A DNA stretch of 64,000 nucleotides from Macrosoma leucophasiata (taxonomy: Eukaryota; Arthropoda; Insecta; Lepidoptera; Hedylidae). The first letter of the stretch is position 1, and the number at the start of each line of letters is the position of its first letter. Where the stretch lies: assembly GCA_036365455.1 (NCBI GenBank), contig JAWQUS010000032.1:11009501-11073500 (forward strand), written 5' to 3'. Shown one piece after another: positions 43,560-55,439 of the stretch. The position numbers were made by a program, and so were the translations under genes. The notes under the pieces are model-generated. The model had not been told where the DNA came from, ran no database searches, and worked only from the letters and a program-made list of their open reading frames with translations.

Positions 43560-44050
43560 CTAGCTATCACTATGTATTTATGAGATAGTTACAGCCTGGT
43601 GACAGACAGACGGATGGACGGACAGACAGACACACAACGGAGAATTAGTAATCCGTAGGGTCCGTTTTTACCTTTACGAAACCCCCTAAAAGATAAAAGA
43701 TAGATACAGAATAGCTTAAAAATATTCGATAAGATTCTATAAATTGACATAACTTTTTTATTTCTGAACGGATTCACATGAAACAAACACTAAATGTTAA
43801 GTGAAACTTACCACAATACATATAATAGAGAAAAATTCAAATCGAATAAGCCATTCCTGAAATTAGCGTGCACAACACACAGCCAAACACATTTTTCCGG
43901 GATAAAAAGTGTTGTGCGCCAAAGGTCAGAGTACAATCATACCCAAGTTTCATTGTAATCGGACCGGTAGTTTTTGTGTGATGCTTGAACAAACAGACAG
44001 ACAGACAGACAAAATTTTTTTTAATCACATATTTGTGTTCGTTTTCGATC
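43560..44050. other. Repeat debris between array 2 and FABP A
   Basis: GACAGACAGA patches at 43598-43636 and 43993-44010, with AACACACAGCC and GTGTTGTGCGCC inverted segments. No coding sequence was seen. Confidence 0.4.
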
Positions 44051-44131
44051 TAGTAACATTGGTATTTATTTTTTCAATATTTTTAATGAACAGAATTTAC
44101 ATTTCTACAGTTTTATTATAGTATAGATAAA

Positions 44132-47100
44132 TTAAACGGCTTTGTAGTATTTAAAAGCAACACCGTCCCAACCAGCATGTGATATGGTCTGAAATGAAAA
44201 ACGTGAATTATTTTATTTGTTTATATTATTACCTATGTATTGTGTATTGTTAAGTATGTTAGTCTCGAGAAAACTGATTTATGGTTAGCTAAATTACTGT
44301 ACCTACCTACTCAATTAGAAATCTAAGGCTCCACAAGTCTATTATATGAAGATAGCGCGCGCGCGCGCGCGCTCACACACACACACACACACACACACAC
44401 CTATCTATGTATTTAATTCGTTTGTTTGGTAAGTAAGTAAACTTGAAGTTGAGATTTTGGCGGTAACCTTGAAGGATGCGTGTAGTGTTCTTATTTTATT
44501 TCATTTTCTTGGTGTATTTTTGAGTTAAATAAAAACATTTTTAAGCATTTTGTTTGATATAGGCTTATTTAGGTGCCCTAGTGAAATAGAATAATAGTGC
44601 GAAAACACGTCCTTTCGGGTAGCCTCCAAAATTTCATTGTAAATGTTCTGGTAAAGTAGCCATCGCTTTACTCGAATTATTGACTGTGACTGACTGACGG
44701 ACTGATAAATTGACTGACTGACTCTGACTTTTACGCTGCTTATATTACGAATACGAAATATCGTTTTACTTGACACTAGCAATATGCGTAATAGCGATGC
44801 CATCATAATATTGATTAAAAAAAACTTAAAGTTTAAAAGAAGTGCTTATATTAAAACGTACCTCTTTGAGCGTTGAGTCAGTGAATTCTTTTTTAATTGT
44901 CACATGGAAACCCAATTCGAACTTCAATGATTGTGTGATGGTATTCCCATCTACCGTTAGTGTCACCTTGAACTGAAAAGATATTACAAAATTAATGTAA
45001 GTTATAGAAAAGAGCAAAGATATTAGATGAAGTTATATCTTCGGAAAAGAGTTTGGTTGTGTTAAATAATAATTGGGGTATGACATACGTAATCGCTAAA
45101 TGGCTCTTTATCATTTGTATATCAATGCTCTTTATACTTGAACGGTCCTTGACAGTCAAATGTGAACTACTCCTTGAAGTTAAGAGCGAAAAGGTACAGA
45201 TGCAAAGTTAATTTATTTTCATCTCAAAATATAAGAAATTGTAACCTACCGAACGAGAGCTTAGTAGATTTACATCCATCGAAATAAGTTAGGTATAGGT
45301 ACTCACTTTTTGATCACGGATTGAGTCCTCAAATTCTACGCCGGATTTGAAAGGAATAATTTTTTCTCCTCTGGATGTAAACACAATGAAATTGTAGCCA
45401 TCACTTGTCTTTTCAAACTTCTGGTCTGGGGCGTATTTCAGCACCAATTCTGCTTTGTCCTCTGGAATACCTGAAGTTGAAAGGGTATTATTGACTGAAA
45501 AATGTAGGTATTAATTGGTTTATTAAGGAAGCAAGTTCCTATGAAAAAATATTGGCATAAGAAAATGTATTTTGTCTATTATTGAGGTAATTTTCTTCGC
45601 TATAGAATAAGGAAAAAGACCGCGTCCTTACTAACAAGATTGCGGTCAAGTTCAAATAGCATTCTAAATACGAGTACGTTATCAGCAAAAACTGACTCTC
45701 CTATATTGAAACATTTTGTTAACATCTTGATTAGACAGGCTTGATGTGTTTTTCATACTTATATAATTACTAACATAGTTTTAAGCATTTTGTAGTACTA
45801 TCAAGTGAGTTTGAGTTGCTTTAAATAAATAAATAAATTTAAAACAAAAACTGTAGGTACTTCGTATTGGGTTCATAGAGAACTAATGCTAATGGAATTG
45901 AGAAGTTGCCATATTTCGGGCTATTCCATTCATTCCTAATTTGATAGTATTTATTAGGTTCAAAATATTTAGATATCTGCGTTTAGGCAAACTTTGTTCC
46001 CCCATGCGTTTAGATTTTGATCTTTCATAAAACGTAACTTCACGCCTGTAATCCCTGAAGGGGTAGGCAGAAGTTATTATTTGATTGAACAACCCTCGTT
46101 TATATGACAGTATAAGTAGGTACCTATTTGTCAAAATAATTAAGCAATGCACATTCAAGCATATATGAAAACACCCACGATTCGCCGGTTACGTTTTGGC
46201 CCATGTCACAGATGGTGATCCTGTTGACATCTCCGGGCATATTAGCAAATTTAGAGATACTGGGAAATTTCCAGAAAATGGAAAAAAAAATGGAAATGGT
46301 TCAATAGAACCAGAGATAAAGGACCATACAAAAGACCATACGTCCTGCGTAGTAGTAGCGTAGTAGTAGTGGCCTGCTACCACTAGGCTACTGAGGCAGT
46401 TAATGTTGATCTTTCTTAATTGAGTAAAATTCTCAAGGTAAAATATAAACGTAGGTACTCATTTAATATCCTTACTGTTTTCTTTTACTTGTTCTTATGG
46501 CATCGCTTTTACCCATATTGCCAGTGTCAAGTAAAACGAAATTCGTATTCGTATTTATTTATGCAGCGTAAAAGTTAGTATAATATATTCAGTCAATTAT
46601 TTATTAAGTATGTCAGTAAAGTGAGTTACAGTCAGTTATTCGAATAAAACGATGGCTACTTTACCAGAGTATTTACAATGGATTTTTGGAAGCTGAAAGG
46701 TCGTGTTATTCTATTTCACTATACACGGGCACTGTAATACACCTATATCAAACAAAATGCCACCAACTTTATTCAATATAACTTATAAATACATCAAGAA
46801 AATGAAATAAAATAAGAGCACCATACGCCTCTTTCAAGGTTCCCGCCAAAACTCCATCCTTACTGTTGTTACTTCATTAATCATTTGGTTTAATTTAAAA
46901 TGATTTGATTGAACAACCCCCATTTATATGACAGTATAAGTAGGTACCTATTTGTCAAAATAATTAAGCAATGTCAATGTCAAGAAGTTTAAATTTAAAA
47001 CATGATAGGTACCTATCTAATTTTTAATGTTATTATTCTTAAAGGTATAAACAAAAAGGTATTTAAAGTAAAAATAAATACGTACCTAAAGATTTTACAA

Positions 47101-47155
47101 AGTCCTCGTATTTCTCAGTTTTGTCCTGTTTAAAGATTTTTCCGAAATAGGCCAT
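44132..47155 (-). CDS. Fatty-acid-binding protein, copy A (4 exons, 133 aa)
   Basis: Exons are 47155-47086, 45470-45307, 44972-44862 and 44188-44132. They total 402 nt with consistent GT-AG borders and phases 1, 0, 0. The protein begins MAYFGKIFKQDK and has the lipocalin-fold FABP/CRABP layout: N-terminal Y-F-G-K, mid-protein ELVLKYAPDQKFEK, TVDGNTITQ and C-terminal WDGVAFKYYKAV. The three introns sit at the classic FABP positions. Such proteins bind long-chain fatty acids or retinoids in the cytosol, in insects often in gut or fat body. In the C-terminal P2 motif (R-x-Y) the arginine appears to be lysine (K-Y-Y). Intron 1 contains SINE and R2-type repeats, and intron 2 is short. Copy B lies upstream in the same direction. 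Confidence 0.92.
44356..44401. repeat. (GC)n(AC)n alternating tract
   Basis: About 16 bp of pure GC alternation run straight into about 26 bp of CA repeat. Such alternation favours Z-DNA. It lies in intron 3 of FABP A. Confidence 0.9.
44449..44812 (+). repeat. Dispersed repeat R2, full length
   Basis: Same ends as 15787-16129. It lies in intron 3 of FABP copy A. Confidence 0.7.
46040..46402 (-). repeat. tRNA-derived SINE (GCCTCAGTAGCC family)
   Basis: The minus-strand head at 46402-46330 has TAGCCTAGTGGTAGCAGGCC. The body shows TTCTGGAAATTTCCCAGTA, and the tail matches TACCCCTTCAGGGATTACAG near 46050-46066. The middle contains an insertion. It lies in intron 1 of FABP A. Confidence 0.65.
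46497..46853 (-). repeat. Dispersed repeat R2, full length, reversed
   Basis: Starts ATGGCATCGCTTTTACCC and ends GGTTCCCGCCAAAAC. It lies in intron 1 of FABP copy A, facing the copy at 44449. Confidence 0.7.
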
Positions 47156-47424
47156 TTTCGATGTCTAAATTATTACACGTTCAGCTGTAACTATCACAGT
47201 CTAATTAATAAATGTAACACACAATATCCTCTATTTATTAGTATCGCAAAATATCCGATAAGATCCATCAAATGCAAGTCGGAGAAGATTAAAATTATTT
47301 ATCAATTATTATTGTGATTTATTTTTCTTTCTGATAACTTAAAAAACTAAATTTTAAGGTACCATTATAATTCAATATCATTATTATCGTACTGATTAGC
47401 AAGTAACCGAGAAGGCCCTTTATT
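47156..47424 (-). promoter_or_regulatory. Promoter block of FABP copy A, shared with copy B
   Basis: About 270 bp upstream of the ATG aligns with the equivalent region of copy B (63273-63565). Shared pieces include the cttcagctg-like leader, the TATA-like CTAATAAATAG (plus-strand 47231-47241), several GATA/TTATC motifs, a run of ATTTATCAATT, and the outer block AGCAAGTAACCGAGAAGG at about 47399-47416. Conservation across the duplication suggests regulatory content. GATA sites would fit gut or fat-body expression (inference). Confidence 0.55.
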
Positions 47425-47439
47425 GGTGGCGGTGGTGGT

Positions 47440-48055
47440 GGCGGCAAACAAGCATGCAGTTTACATTGATGTTAAGTGGTGACTGCAGCCTATGGACATC
47501 CGCCCAAAACCAGAGGTCAAAAATTGTTTTATATTATTTCGCATTAACACATGCTTGTGAAATATATATTTTATTTTTAAAGAAAAATGGAAAGAAAAAT
47601 AAAATATATATTTCACAAGCGTGTGTTAATGCGAAATAATATAAAACAATTATTAAGGGTAAAAGCGACTTCTTTACGATATTCAATAAACTGAAAAGTC
47701 TATTATATCGGTTGCCTAACTAGCATAGTTGGTAATAGATGGCGCTGCTGCTACCATAAAGCAATGCAATAGATGTGAAGGAAAGATTTGACAAATCGGG
47801 CAGGGCTTCAGTAGCTCAATTGGAAGAGCGGCTGGACTAGATTCCCAGTAGATCGCGAGTCAAAGGTCAAAAAGCAGATGCGTTGCCACCCCTGAGACCT
47901 TAGTTATAATGTCTCTGTGATAATTATTACAGGGCCATACATTACCATCTAACCGGAACACGATAGTGCTGACTACCATTTAGCGGCAGATGAATTAGGT
48001 AATGCGGTGGTGCCCAGGCCTTTGAGCTCCTACACTGGAACTTTACCACCAATGA
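47440..48055 (-). repeat. Dispersed repeat R1 split by the solitary tRNA-like unit
   Basis: The flanks 47440-47523 and 47864-48055 join across the insertion at the duplicated AGGTCAAAAA. It lies just upstream of FABP copy A's conserved promoter block. Confidence 0.8.
47524..47863 (+). mobile_element. Solitary tRNA-like unit with foldback end
   Basis: This is a single relative of the 312-bp array unit. Its left end is a perfect-looking inverted repeat (ATTGTTTTATATTATTTCGC... returning as ...GCGAAATAATATAAAACAAT by about 47649). After it come the same spacer and a 3'-truncated tRNA-like block from about 47805. A 10-bp duplication AGGTCAAAAA flanks it (47514-47523 and 47864-47873). It has split an older dispersed repeat, which resumes directly after it. 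Confidence 0.88.
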
Positions 48056-48239
48056 AAGTAAGTGAAGTAGATTAGGTAATGCGGTGCGGCGGTGCCTACG
48101 TCCGCGAGCTCCATCACTGGACCACTAGTCAATATGTCAGGGACAAAATGGAACTGACGAATCGTGGCCATTACCTATGCCTACTCTGTTTGAGGAATAC
48201 AGGCGTTAATTATGTACTTAGGTTTAGGTAAGTAAGTAG

Positions 48240-48770
48240 TACTAATAATGTCCTCCAGACTGAATTTCTGCCACGGCGGCCAATATCAAGGGAGAATAGT
48301 TTACTGTGCGGGAGATTATTGTACTGCACAAGTGTATGCAAACACAAGTGCGCTCTCTATTCCCTCACTCTCATAGCCCGATGGGACGGCAATCCGACAC
48401 GACCGGAGAGAGATCGGGCGCCGGCTTTTTACGTGCTAGGTTTGTATACAGGCTGCAATGTTGCCCAAGCATCCATAAAGCCTACAGATTATCTTTTCCT
48501 CTAGCTACAATTAGGTATGTATTGTATGAAGCCGTCTGGACGTGGCGACCGTATCGCCCTTTGGTGGTGGAGAATTCTTTGCAGTCAGTCAACCGAAGAT
48601 TGGAGGTCAAACCATTACAATAGGGCGGTAGTAAAAGGAACAACGGGGGAGGGGCAACAGTCTTGCGGTAAAACTACCGCCACTGTGATCGCCAATCTTG
48701 GCGAGTCTGTCAAGCTTGGCGATTCTCCCGCGCCGCCCGCAAGACTATAAGGAATCTCAGAAAAATACAA
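48240..48770. other. Unrecognised GC-richer segment
   Basis: Locally higher GC than the surroundings, with CGGGCGCCGGC and AGGGGCAACAGTCTTGCGG. Short frames such as ANLGESVKLGDSPAPPARL are readable, but no domain is recognised. Possibly part of an unidentified transposon. Confidence 0.35.
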
Positions 48771-48821
48771 AATATCAATATCAATTGTACATTGTACTTG
48801 TGTACAAGTAGTACACAAGTA

Positions 48822-48990
48822 CAATGTACGGCCCTGTAATTTCCGGCACACCTAATGTCTCAGGAGTGGCAGTGCATCTGCATTTTGACCTCTGGTCATT
48901 GAGTGGGTGTCTTATAGGCTGCAGTCATCATTTAACATCAATGTGAACTGCATGCTTGTTTGCCACTTTTATTACATAAAAAAAAAACAA
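48822..48990 (+). repeat. Dispersed repeat R1, 5'-truncated
   Basis: It starts at CAATGTACGGCCCTGTAATT and ends with an A9 run. Confidence 0.7.
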
Positions 48991-49448
48991 GTAATGTAAT
49001 TTTTTTAAATAGCGTTTTTTTATTATCTTTTGTATTTATGTGTAGTACCTACTACACTGCTAGAAATTAAAGATTTCCGTGTTGTAATATTCTTCATAGA
49101 CTGTACTTATAAGACATATAATATCATTGGACCATACAATAAAAACATAAAATAAATCATAAATATGTAGGTAGGTGTTTGTACGTTTTTGGAAAGAAAA
49201 TCGTAAATTTTTATTTTCATTACGTAAAATGTTGTTATCATTATTATTTGTACTGCAGTTTTTACTATTGATAAGACCACAAATTAGTCATATTTCATGA
49301 TCTTTTTTATTCGTAATCGGTGACTCATATCACTTGTAAAAAATTATCTTAGTATTGGGTCTTTCTTTATCTTGAAATTGCCGTTTTTCATGAAATAAAT
49401 GAAGCGTATTTTTTTCTACGTATATTTTTTATTTTTAGGTAGGTATTC

Positions 49449-49770
49449 ATCAGTAGCCTCGGTAGCCTAATGGTAGCAGGCCACTACTACTACGTTGAGG
49501 TCCTGGGTTCGATTCCCGGGTAGGGAGTTATCAGAGATAATGGTGTAAAGTCTTTTATCTCTGGTTCTATTGGGATTTTTACATTTTCTGGAAATTTCCC
49601 AGTACCACGAATTTTGGTAATGTGCCCGGAAATGTCAACAGGCTCGCCACCTGTTACATGGGCCAAAAACGTAATCGGCGAATCGTGGGTGTTTGCATAT
49701 ATGCTTGAATGCATGCATTTACCTCTGCCTACCTTCGGGGATTACATACGTACGATACGTACGGATACGT
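49449..49770 (+). repeat. tRNA-derived SINE (GCCTCAGTAGCC family), best copy
   Basis: The head GTAGCCTAATGGTAGCAGG has a clean B box GGGTTCGATTCCC, then the same body and the TACCTTCGGGGATTACA tail. It abuts the shattered mariner. Confidence 0.75.
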
Positions 49771-50206
49771 ATTCATCAAATTTATCTCTTATGCAATCAA
49801 TGCATCTTTTCCAACGCATTAGTAGCTTATTGATGTCCTTGTTGAAAAAAAATCAGCTGGACGGAAAGCAACAAAGTCTTCAAAGACATTTTGTACTGCC
49901 TCTCGGGTATAAATTTTTTTCCCGCCAATAAGTTATTCAAATTATGGAAAAAGTCTGTAGGCGCAAGGTCTGGTGAGTACGGCGGATGGCGGAGAACTTC
50001 CAACCCCAGCTCTTGTAGCTTGGAGACCGCCTGCTGTGTAGTATGAGGTCGCACGTTGTCGTGCAGGAGCAGTGGAGCCGAACGATTAAACAAAGCTGGT
50101 TGGAGACGTGCGAGCTTCTCCATCGTTGTGTTCAGTTCTTCACAGTACACATCTCCAGTAACGCTCGCCCGTTGGGTAAGAAGCTGTGATGAATTACTTT
50201 TCTTTT

Positions 50207-50385
50207 CTTTTTTTTATGTAATGGAAGTGGCAAACAAGCATGCAGTTCACATTGATGTTAAGTGATGACTGCAGCCTATAGACACCCACACAAAGACCAA
50301 GGTCAAGATGCAGATGCGTTACCACTCCTGAGGCCTAAGGTGTTATGCCTCTGTGCCGGAAATTACAGGGCCGTACATTACACCC
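50207..50385 (-). repeat. Dispersed repeat R1, partial, in mariner
   Basis: A T-run start then ATGTAATGGAAGTGGCAAAC, ending at GGGCCGTACATTAC inside transposase sequence. Confidence 0.7.
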
Positions 50386-50717
50386 GCGTTATACCACCAA
50401 ACAATGACTATCACTTTTCTGGGGGTATGTTTTCGTCTAGGGCATTGTTTGGGTGCTGAACCAGGGACCAACCAACTTGCTGAGCACTTACGATTGTCGT
50501 TCAGGATCCATTTCTTGTCACAAGGAACAATGGGGTTCAAAATTCCACAATACATACGTATACCTGTTGAGCAGTGCAATTCACGTCTCGACGCGTGGAT
50601 GAATTGTCACCTAAGTCGCGCTGACAATCATTGAGTTCGTGGGGTACTCATTTGTCAAGAATGATTGATGAAAAATTTCAATTTCTTCCTTCCAAAAATT
50701 TGATAAGAAAAAAAAAG

Positions 50718-50998
50718 GTGGTAGAGCTCCAGTGACGGAGCTCGTGGGCGTAGGCACCACCGCGTTACCTATAAACTTGCCGCTTAACGGTAGTGTTCAT
50801 CACTATCGTGTTCCGGTCATGTGGTAATGTACGGTCCTGTAATTTCCGGCACAGAGGCGTAACACCTTAGGCCTCAGGAGTGGTAACGCATCTGCATTTT
50901 GACCTTGGTCTTTGTGTGGGTGTCTATAGGCTGCAGTAATCACTTAACATCAATGTGAACTGCAAGCTTGTTTGCCACTTTCATAACATAAAAAAAAG
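50718..50998 (+). repeat. Dispersed repeat R1, near full length, in mariner
   Basis: Runs from GGTGGTAGAGCTCCAGTG to ACATAAAAAAA, inserted into the broken mariner. Confidence 0.75.
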
Positions 50999-51046
50999 TA
51001 AAATATATTCGTCAAAGCAAAATCTAAATTATTCACTTAGCAGAGT

Positions 51047-51352
51047 TCCACGTGCAGTCACTACTGAGAAGAACTCCGCTACCCAATTAACTCAGTAGGA
51101 GCTCTTTTAAAACTTTTAACTTATGTCTAATACAGAAGATAGTCATTAAAATTAATATTATATGTATATTTCATTATAATGGATAGTTAATGTTTTGTAC
51201 TTACACAAATATAATATGCTATTGACGTTTACATTATACTCGTAAGATTTTAATGACTATCTTCTGTATTAGACATAAGTTAAAAGTTTTAAAAGAGCTC
51301 CTACTGAGTTAATTGGGTAGCGGAGTTCTTCTCAGTAGTGACTGCACGTGGA
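51047..51352. mobile_element. Palindromic MITE with terminal repeats of about 106 bp
   Basis: Left arm 51047-51152 starts TCCACGTGCAGTCACTACTG. Right arm 51246-51352 is its near-perfect reverse complement. An AT-rich centre of about 90 bp separates them. No coding capacity. Flanking duplication is not clear. Confidence 0.88.
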
Positions 51353-52352
51353 GACCAGACAGACTAGTCCCCACCATCAGCATCCGTTCACGAGTATGAC
51401 GCATGTGGCAGCCATTGCTCTTCTCGACCATTTTAGAGGGAAGTGAGAAGCTTTTTTACCTTGCCAATTTGACGCAAATGAACCAATATTGTTTTGATGC
51501 TAACGTTGAAAGCTGCTGCTGAGTTTCTTCAGCTCCCACAATCGCCTTTAATTTGTCATTGTGGACCAAAGTTTTTGGACGACTACGGGGTTCATTTTTC
51601 AAGTCAAAATTTCCAGAACGGAAACGGACAAACCAATAACGTTCGTTTGTAGTGTTCGCTCCGTAAACGTCATTGACGTTGCGTGTCACTTGTGCCGCTT
51701 TGCTGCCACGACGGTACTCAATGAGTACCGTCGTGTCGTGGTATGAGTACTACTCATACCATATTACACATTATCTGCTCATACTACATAATTAATTGAT
51801 TTTTAAAGTGTGTTGTGTGTACCATGATGACGAAAAATATTCGAATGCGTTGAAAATAAAACAATATCTATTAAATAAATGACGATTTTAGAAAAAAATA
51901 TAGGTGCCACGTTTTTAAAATAAAATTATTTATTTAAATTAACAGCCAAACAAATAAAAAATTTTCGATTGATCGGCAGAACGCCAATTTCATTGGTAAC
52001 GACCTATTATGATTTTTTCATATTAATGGTCTAACTTTTGCCCGCTACTTCGTCCGCATGGAATTCGGAACAAAAATAATGTCTAATAAAAAAAATATCG
52101 CAGGATGAAACCAATGAACAAAGTAAGAAAATATAAGAATAATACCTATTATTAAAAGGAAATAAGCGTAGGGACGTGACCTGCCCACCTCCCACTGGCG
52201 CAGGAAATATCTTATAAGATGAAGAATGAAGAAAAAATAATTTAATTAGAGATACTTGCGGCTATTTTTTGATAGGAAACCTAGTGGATATATGTTATCT
52301 AGATTATAAATATGCGTAAAATTTAAGTTAGCAGCATATCTGGAAGAATAAA

Positions 52353-52755
52353 ATGATTCTGCAGTGGGATCCTCACCTATTATTTAAAAACCAGGACCGA
52401 ACACTGGATATAAACGTCATGCTGGAGAGATCTCAGCTGATGAAGACTACGCTCCGGTCAGCACCTGCATCCAAAACCCCGAGAGCTTCCAACTCGAACT
52501 TCAAAGTCGCTTTGAATGTCAGAGTAATCACTCCGACAATCAATGCGATTTTGAATGCCTGAGGGGCGACTAGCATCCACAACAAGATCTCTGAATCAAC
52601 TCTCAAACACATGGAGGAGGCGCGATATTGTTCTAAAGTCATCTAAAGACGCTTTCGTGTACAGGCTCTACAGACAGATCTCCAAGTCACTGACTCGCGA
52701 CCTTCGGCAATTTAATACTGATAGTATATACATACAATTTAAAGACAGACTTTAA
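52353..52755 (+). other. Unrecognised broken open frames
   Basis: Two overlapping frames read SNFKVALNVRVITPTINAILN then STTRSLNQLSNTWRRRDIV. They look like a decayed mobile-element protein, but no family is assignable. Confidence 0.3.
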
Positions 52756-53049
52756 AAAAAAACATTATCGGCCCGTATTCGTAATAGGTGCCTTACATAA
52801 GTGGCGACGTTTAGAAAATTTTGAACAGCTGCCCTATAGGTGTGACTCTATATAGACAGCTCAGTTTGGTAGAGATACTCAATAGGGTGCTAGGCATACC
52901 CATATCATACTCTGACGCGCTTGAGCAATAACAAAAATCCCCCTCCAGGGTCGACCGCCTAACAATTGTCGTTTTCACCCAGAGTAGCTTATCTCTAGCT
53001 AGGGGAGCCCGGGGATAGTTGCATATAGAGGCAAGTAGTATAAGCAACA

Positions 53050-54530
53050 ATAACTCACTACCATCAAGTGCTTTTCATCAACTATTTACGAGCGACGATA
53101 CATTCCCGAAACCTGCTAACTTGTGCGAAGTAAGCCGTACGGAGTTCGTATGTGGCATCATATTTTGTTCGGCGAGAATTTTTTTTCGTTCGTACTCTTT
53201 TTAGGGTTTTGTAGTATAAGGAAATCTTATAGTTTCGACATAATTAACACGTTAGTTTTCATTAGACTGTGGTTTCGCCATGTTCGTCTGTCTGTGTGTC
53301 TGTCTGTCCGTCCTCGGTTTAGCGCAAAAACTATTGGTACTAGAGACTTGAAATTTGGCACAAGTATACACCTTAATTACGCCGACAAAGTGGTAGAATA
53401 AAACTATGAAAAATAAAATGATTTAGGGTACCTCCGCTACACGCGGATATTTTTTTTATTTTTCGTTTTGTATACCTATAGTGTGGGTTATCGTTGGATA
53501 GGTCGTTCAAAAATGTTAGGGGTATGCTTACATTATTATTCGATTTAGTTAACTATTCGTGACTTATTTAGCTATAAAGCGCCAATTTTCGTTAGAGTCA
53601 AGTGTGCCCCCACCTCTACCAACTTAACGCTTGTTGTTAGAAATTCAAACGTTACGGCAATAGTAGCTACATATTATAACGAAATTAAAAGGAAAACTAT
53701 CATACCTAGGTTGGCTTTACAAGTTTGCGAGTAATAGTCGACCAAATGTAATACTCGAATTTTTAAAGAACTCCATAGAAAATATTTTTTTTTTAATTAC
53801 ATTAATCAAACCTAAAAACTACGGAACCCTACACTGCGGGTAGCCCGACATGCACTTGACCGGTTTTTGTTATTGTGCCTATGGCTATCTGTTAATAGAA
53901 GCAACACACGTCCAGATTTGGTACGGAGTGGACATCAGATTCGGTAACCAAATCTGGTCGTGTGAAGAGGAGTCTAGCCTAGAATTCGAATCCAAATTCA
54001 ACCTTATCACGAACAATTTTCGTCAGTGAAATCCAAATAGGTAGTGTTATTCAATTTGTTTAAGAACGCAAAACTATCTTTACTTCGACGCGACGGTGAG
54101 ATCGGCCCTAAGTGTGTGGAGAGAGTTTGGGTAAAGGATTGTGTCGGGGGAGGGTAAATGTGGGTCTGTGTGTTTGTGAGGGTGAGTGTGTGTGTGTTAA
54201 ACGTAATGTTGTTGTTTTGCCAAATGTAATTATGATAGTTTTAGTCAATTGCTTCCATGTTAGTGCCATAGTTTGTATAATATATATATGTATGTATTGA
54301 TACGCAGGTAAAATTCAAATTGGTTTCAGGGGTTAGTTGACAAATTTTGTATGGGGTAGATAGAATTTATCAGTCAACCAACCAATTTGAAATAAGTATG
54401 ACATTTTGTATTTATTTTAATGAATGATGTGGGCTAAGCTTAAACAAAAGCTAGAAAGTAATCCGATCCTCAGGAGTGCTGATTTGGACATGGCGGGGTG
54501 AATAATGTTTGTTGAGACTAGCATTTTATT
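53050..54530. other. Intergenic stretch, repeat debris only
   Basis: Contains a GTCTGTCTG-rich patch (53284-53315) typical of lepidopteran dispersed repeats, and a TGTGTG patch at 54155-54200. No gene was supported. Confidence 0.45.
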
Positions 54531-54535
54531 TCGGA

Positions 54536-55161
54536 CTAGCTGTGCGCGCGACTTCGTCCTTCGTCCTTGAAAAGTAGCCTAAATTACTCCTTATTACATC
54601 AGCTATCTCCCAGTAAAAGTCCCGTCAAAATCGGAGACACTCAAATTCTATTTATTTGTATATAGGTATGTATGTATGTATGGTTGTATGGATATACAAG
54701 TAGCCTAATCACTCCTTATCACATCAGCTATCTGCCAGTGGAAGTCCAGTCAAAATCGAAGACACTCAAATTCTATTTATTTGTATGTAGGTATGTATGT
54801 ATGGAGATAAAAGTAGCCTAAGTTACTCCATATTACATCAGCTACCTACCCGTGGAAGTCCCGTCAACGTCGGATACACTCCAATTCTACTTATTTGTAT
54901 GAAGGTATGTATGTATGGATATATGGAGATAAAAGTAGCCTAAGTTAATCCTTATCACATCAGCTATCTGCCAGTAAAAGTCCCATCAAAATCTGTCCAG
55001 CCGTTCCCAAGATTAGCCCTGCCAAACAGACAGACAGACAGACAATAATTGTAAAAAAAATTGTTTGGTATATGTACCGTGTATACATACATATGCATTT
55101 AGTAAAAAGCGGTTATTTTAATATTACAAACAGACACTCCAATTTTATTTATTTGTATAGA
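54536..55161 (-). mobile_element. Expanded Helitron with internal tandem units
   Basis: Same family as 1469-1781 in reverse (ends TCTATAC at 55161, CTAG at 54539-54536) but twice as long. AGTAGCCTAA... units start at 54573, 54699, 54812 and 54934 (spacings 126, 113, 122), an internal amplification. Confidence 0.75.
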
Positions 55162-55439
55162 TGTATAGATAGACGTATGTTTCATTTTCGTTTGTATTGA
55201 CTGTTCACTAACTGTGAGACGGTCTCCCCTACGACATTGCCTAAGTAAGTAGCCTATGTTCTTTCTCAAAGTCAGCTCTATCTCTGTACCAAATTTCATT
55301 AAATTCGGTTCAGTCGTTTGGACGTAAAAAGGTAACAGACAGACAGACAGAGTTACTATCGCATTTTTAATATTAAGTAGGGAAGTAGGGATTATCTGAC
55401 ATAGTTCTGTTTGTTTTGTGGCTACAGTTAACTAAATTA

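Larger units (their letters stand above)
49755..51770 (-). mobile_element. Second mariner lineage, shattered by nested insertions
   Basis: Transposase pieces in minus-strand order are 51689-51456 (NERYWFVRFRSGNFDLKNEPRS), about 50640-50400 (VPHELND, then ILNDNRKCSASWLVPGSAPK), and 50150-49827 ([23 protein letters not shown]). Stops and frame changes occur throughout. Two A-tailed dispersed repeats (50207-50385, 50718-50998) and a palindromic MITE (51047-51352) interrupt it. It is distinct in sequence from the mariner at 22.9 kb. Outer ends were not resolved. Confidence 0.82.

Noticed and set aside
48306..48851. Overlapping short frames in the GC-richer segment
   Set aside because: No domain, splice structure or start context. 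Probably mobile-element debris.
54112..54300. Cys/Val-rich small frame
   Set aside because: Falls over a GTGTGT patch and has no supporting signals.
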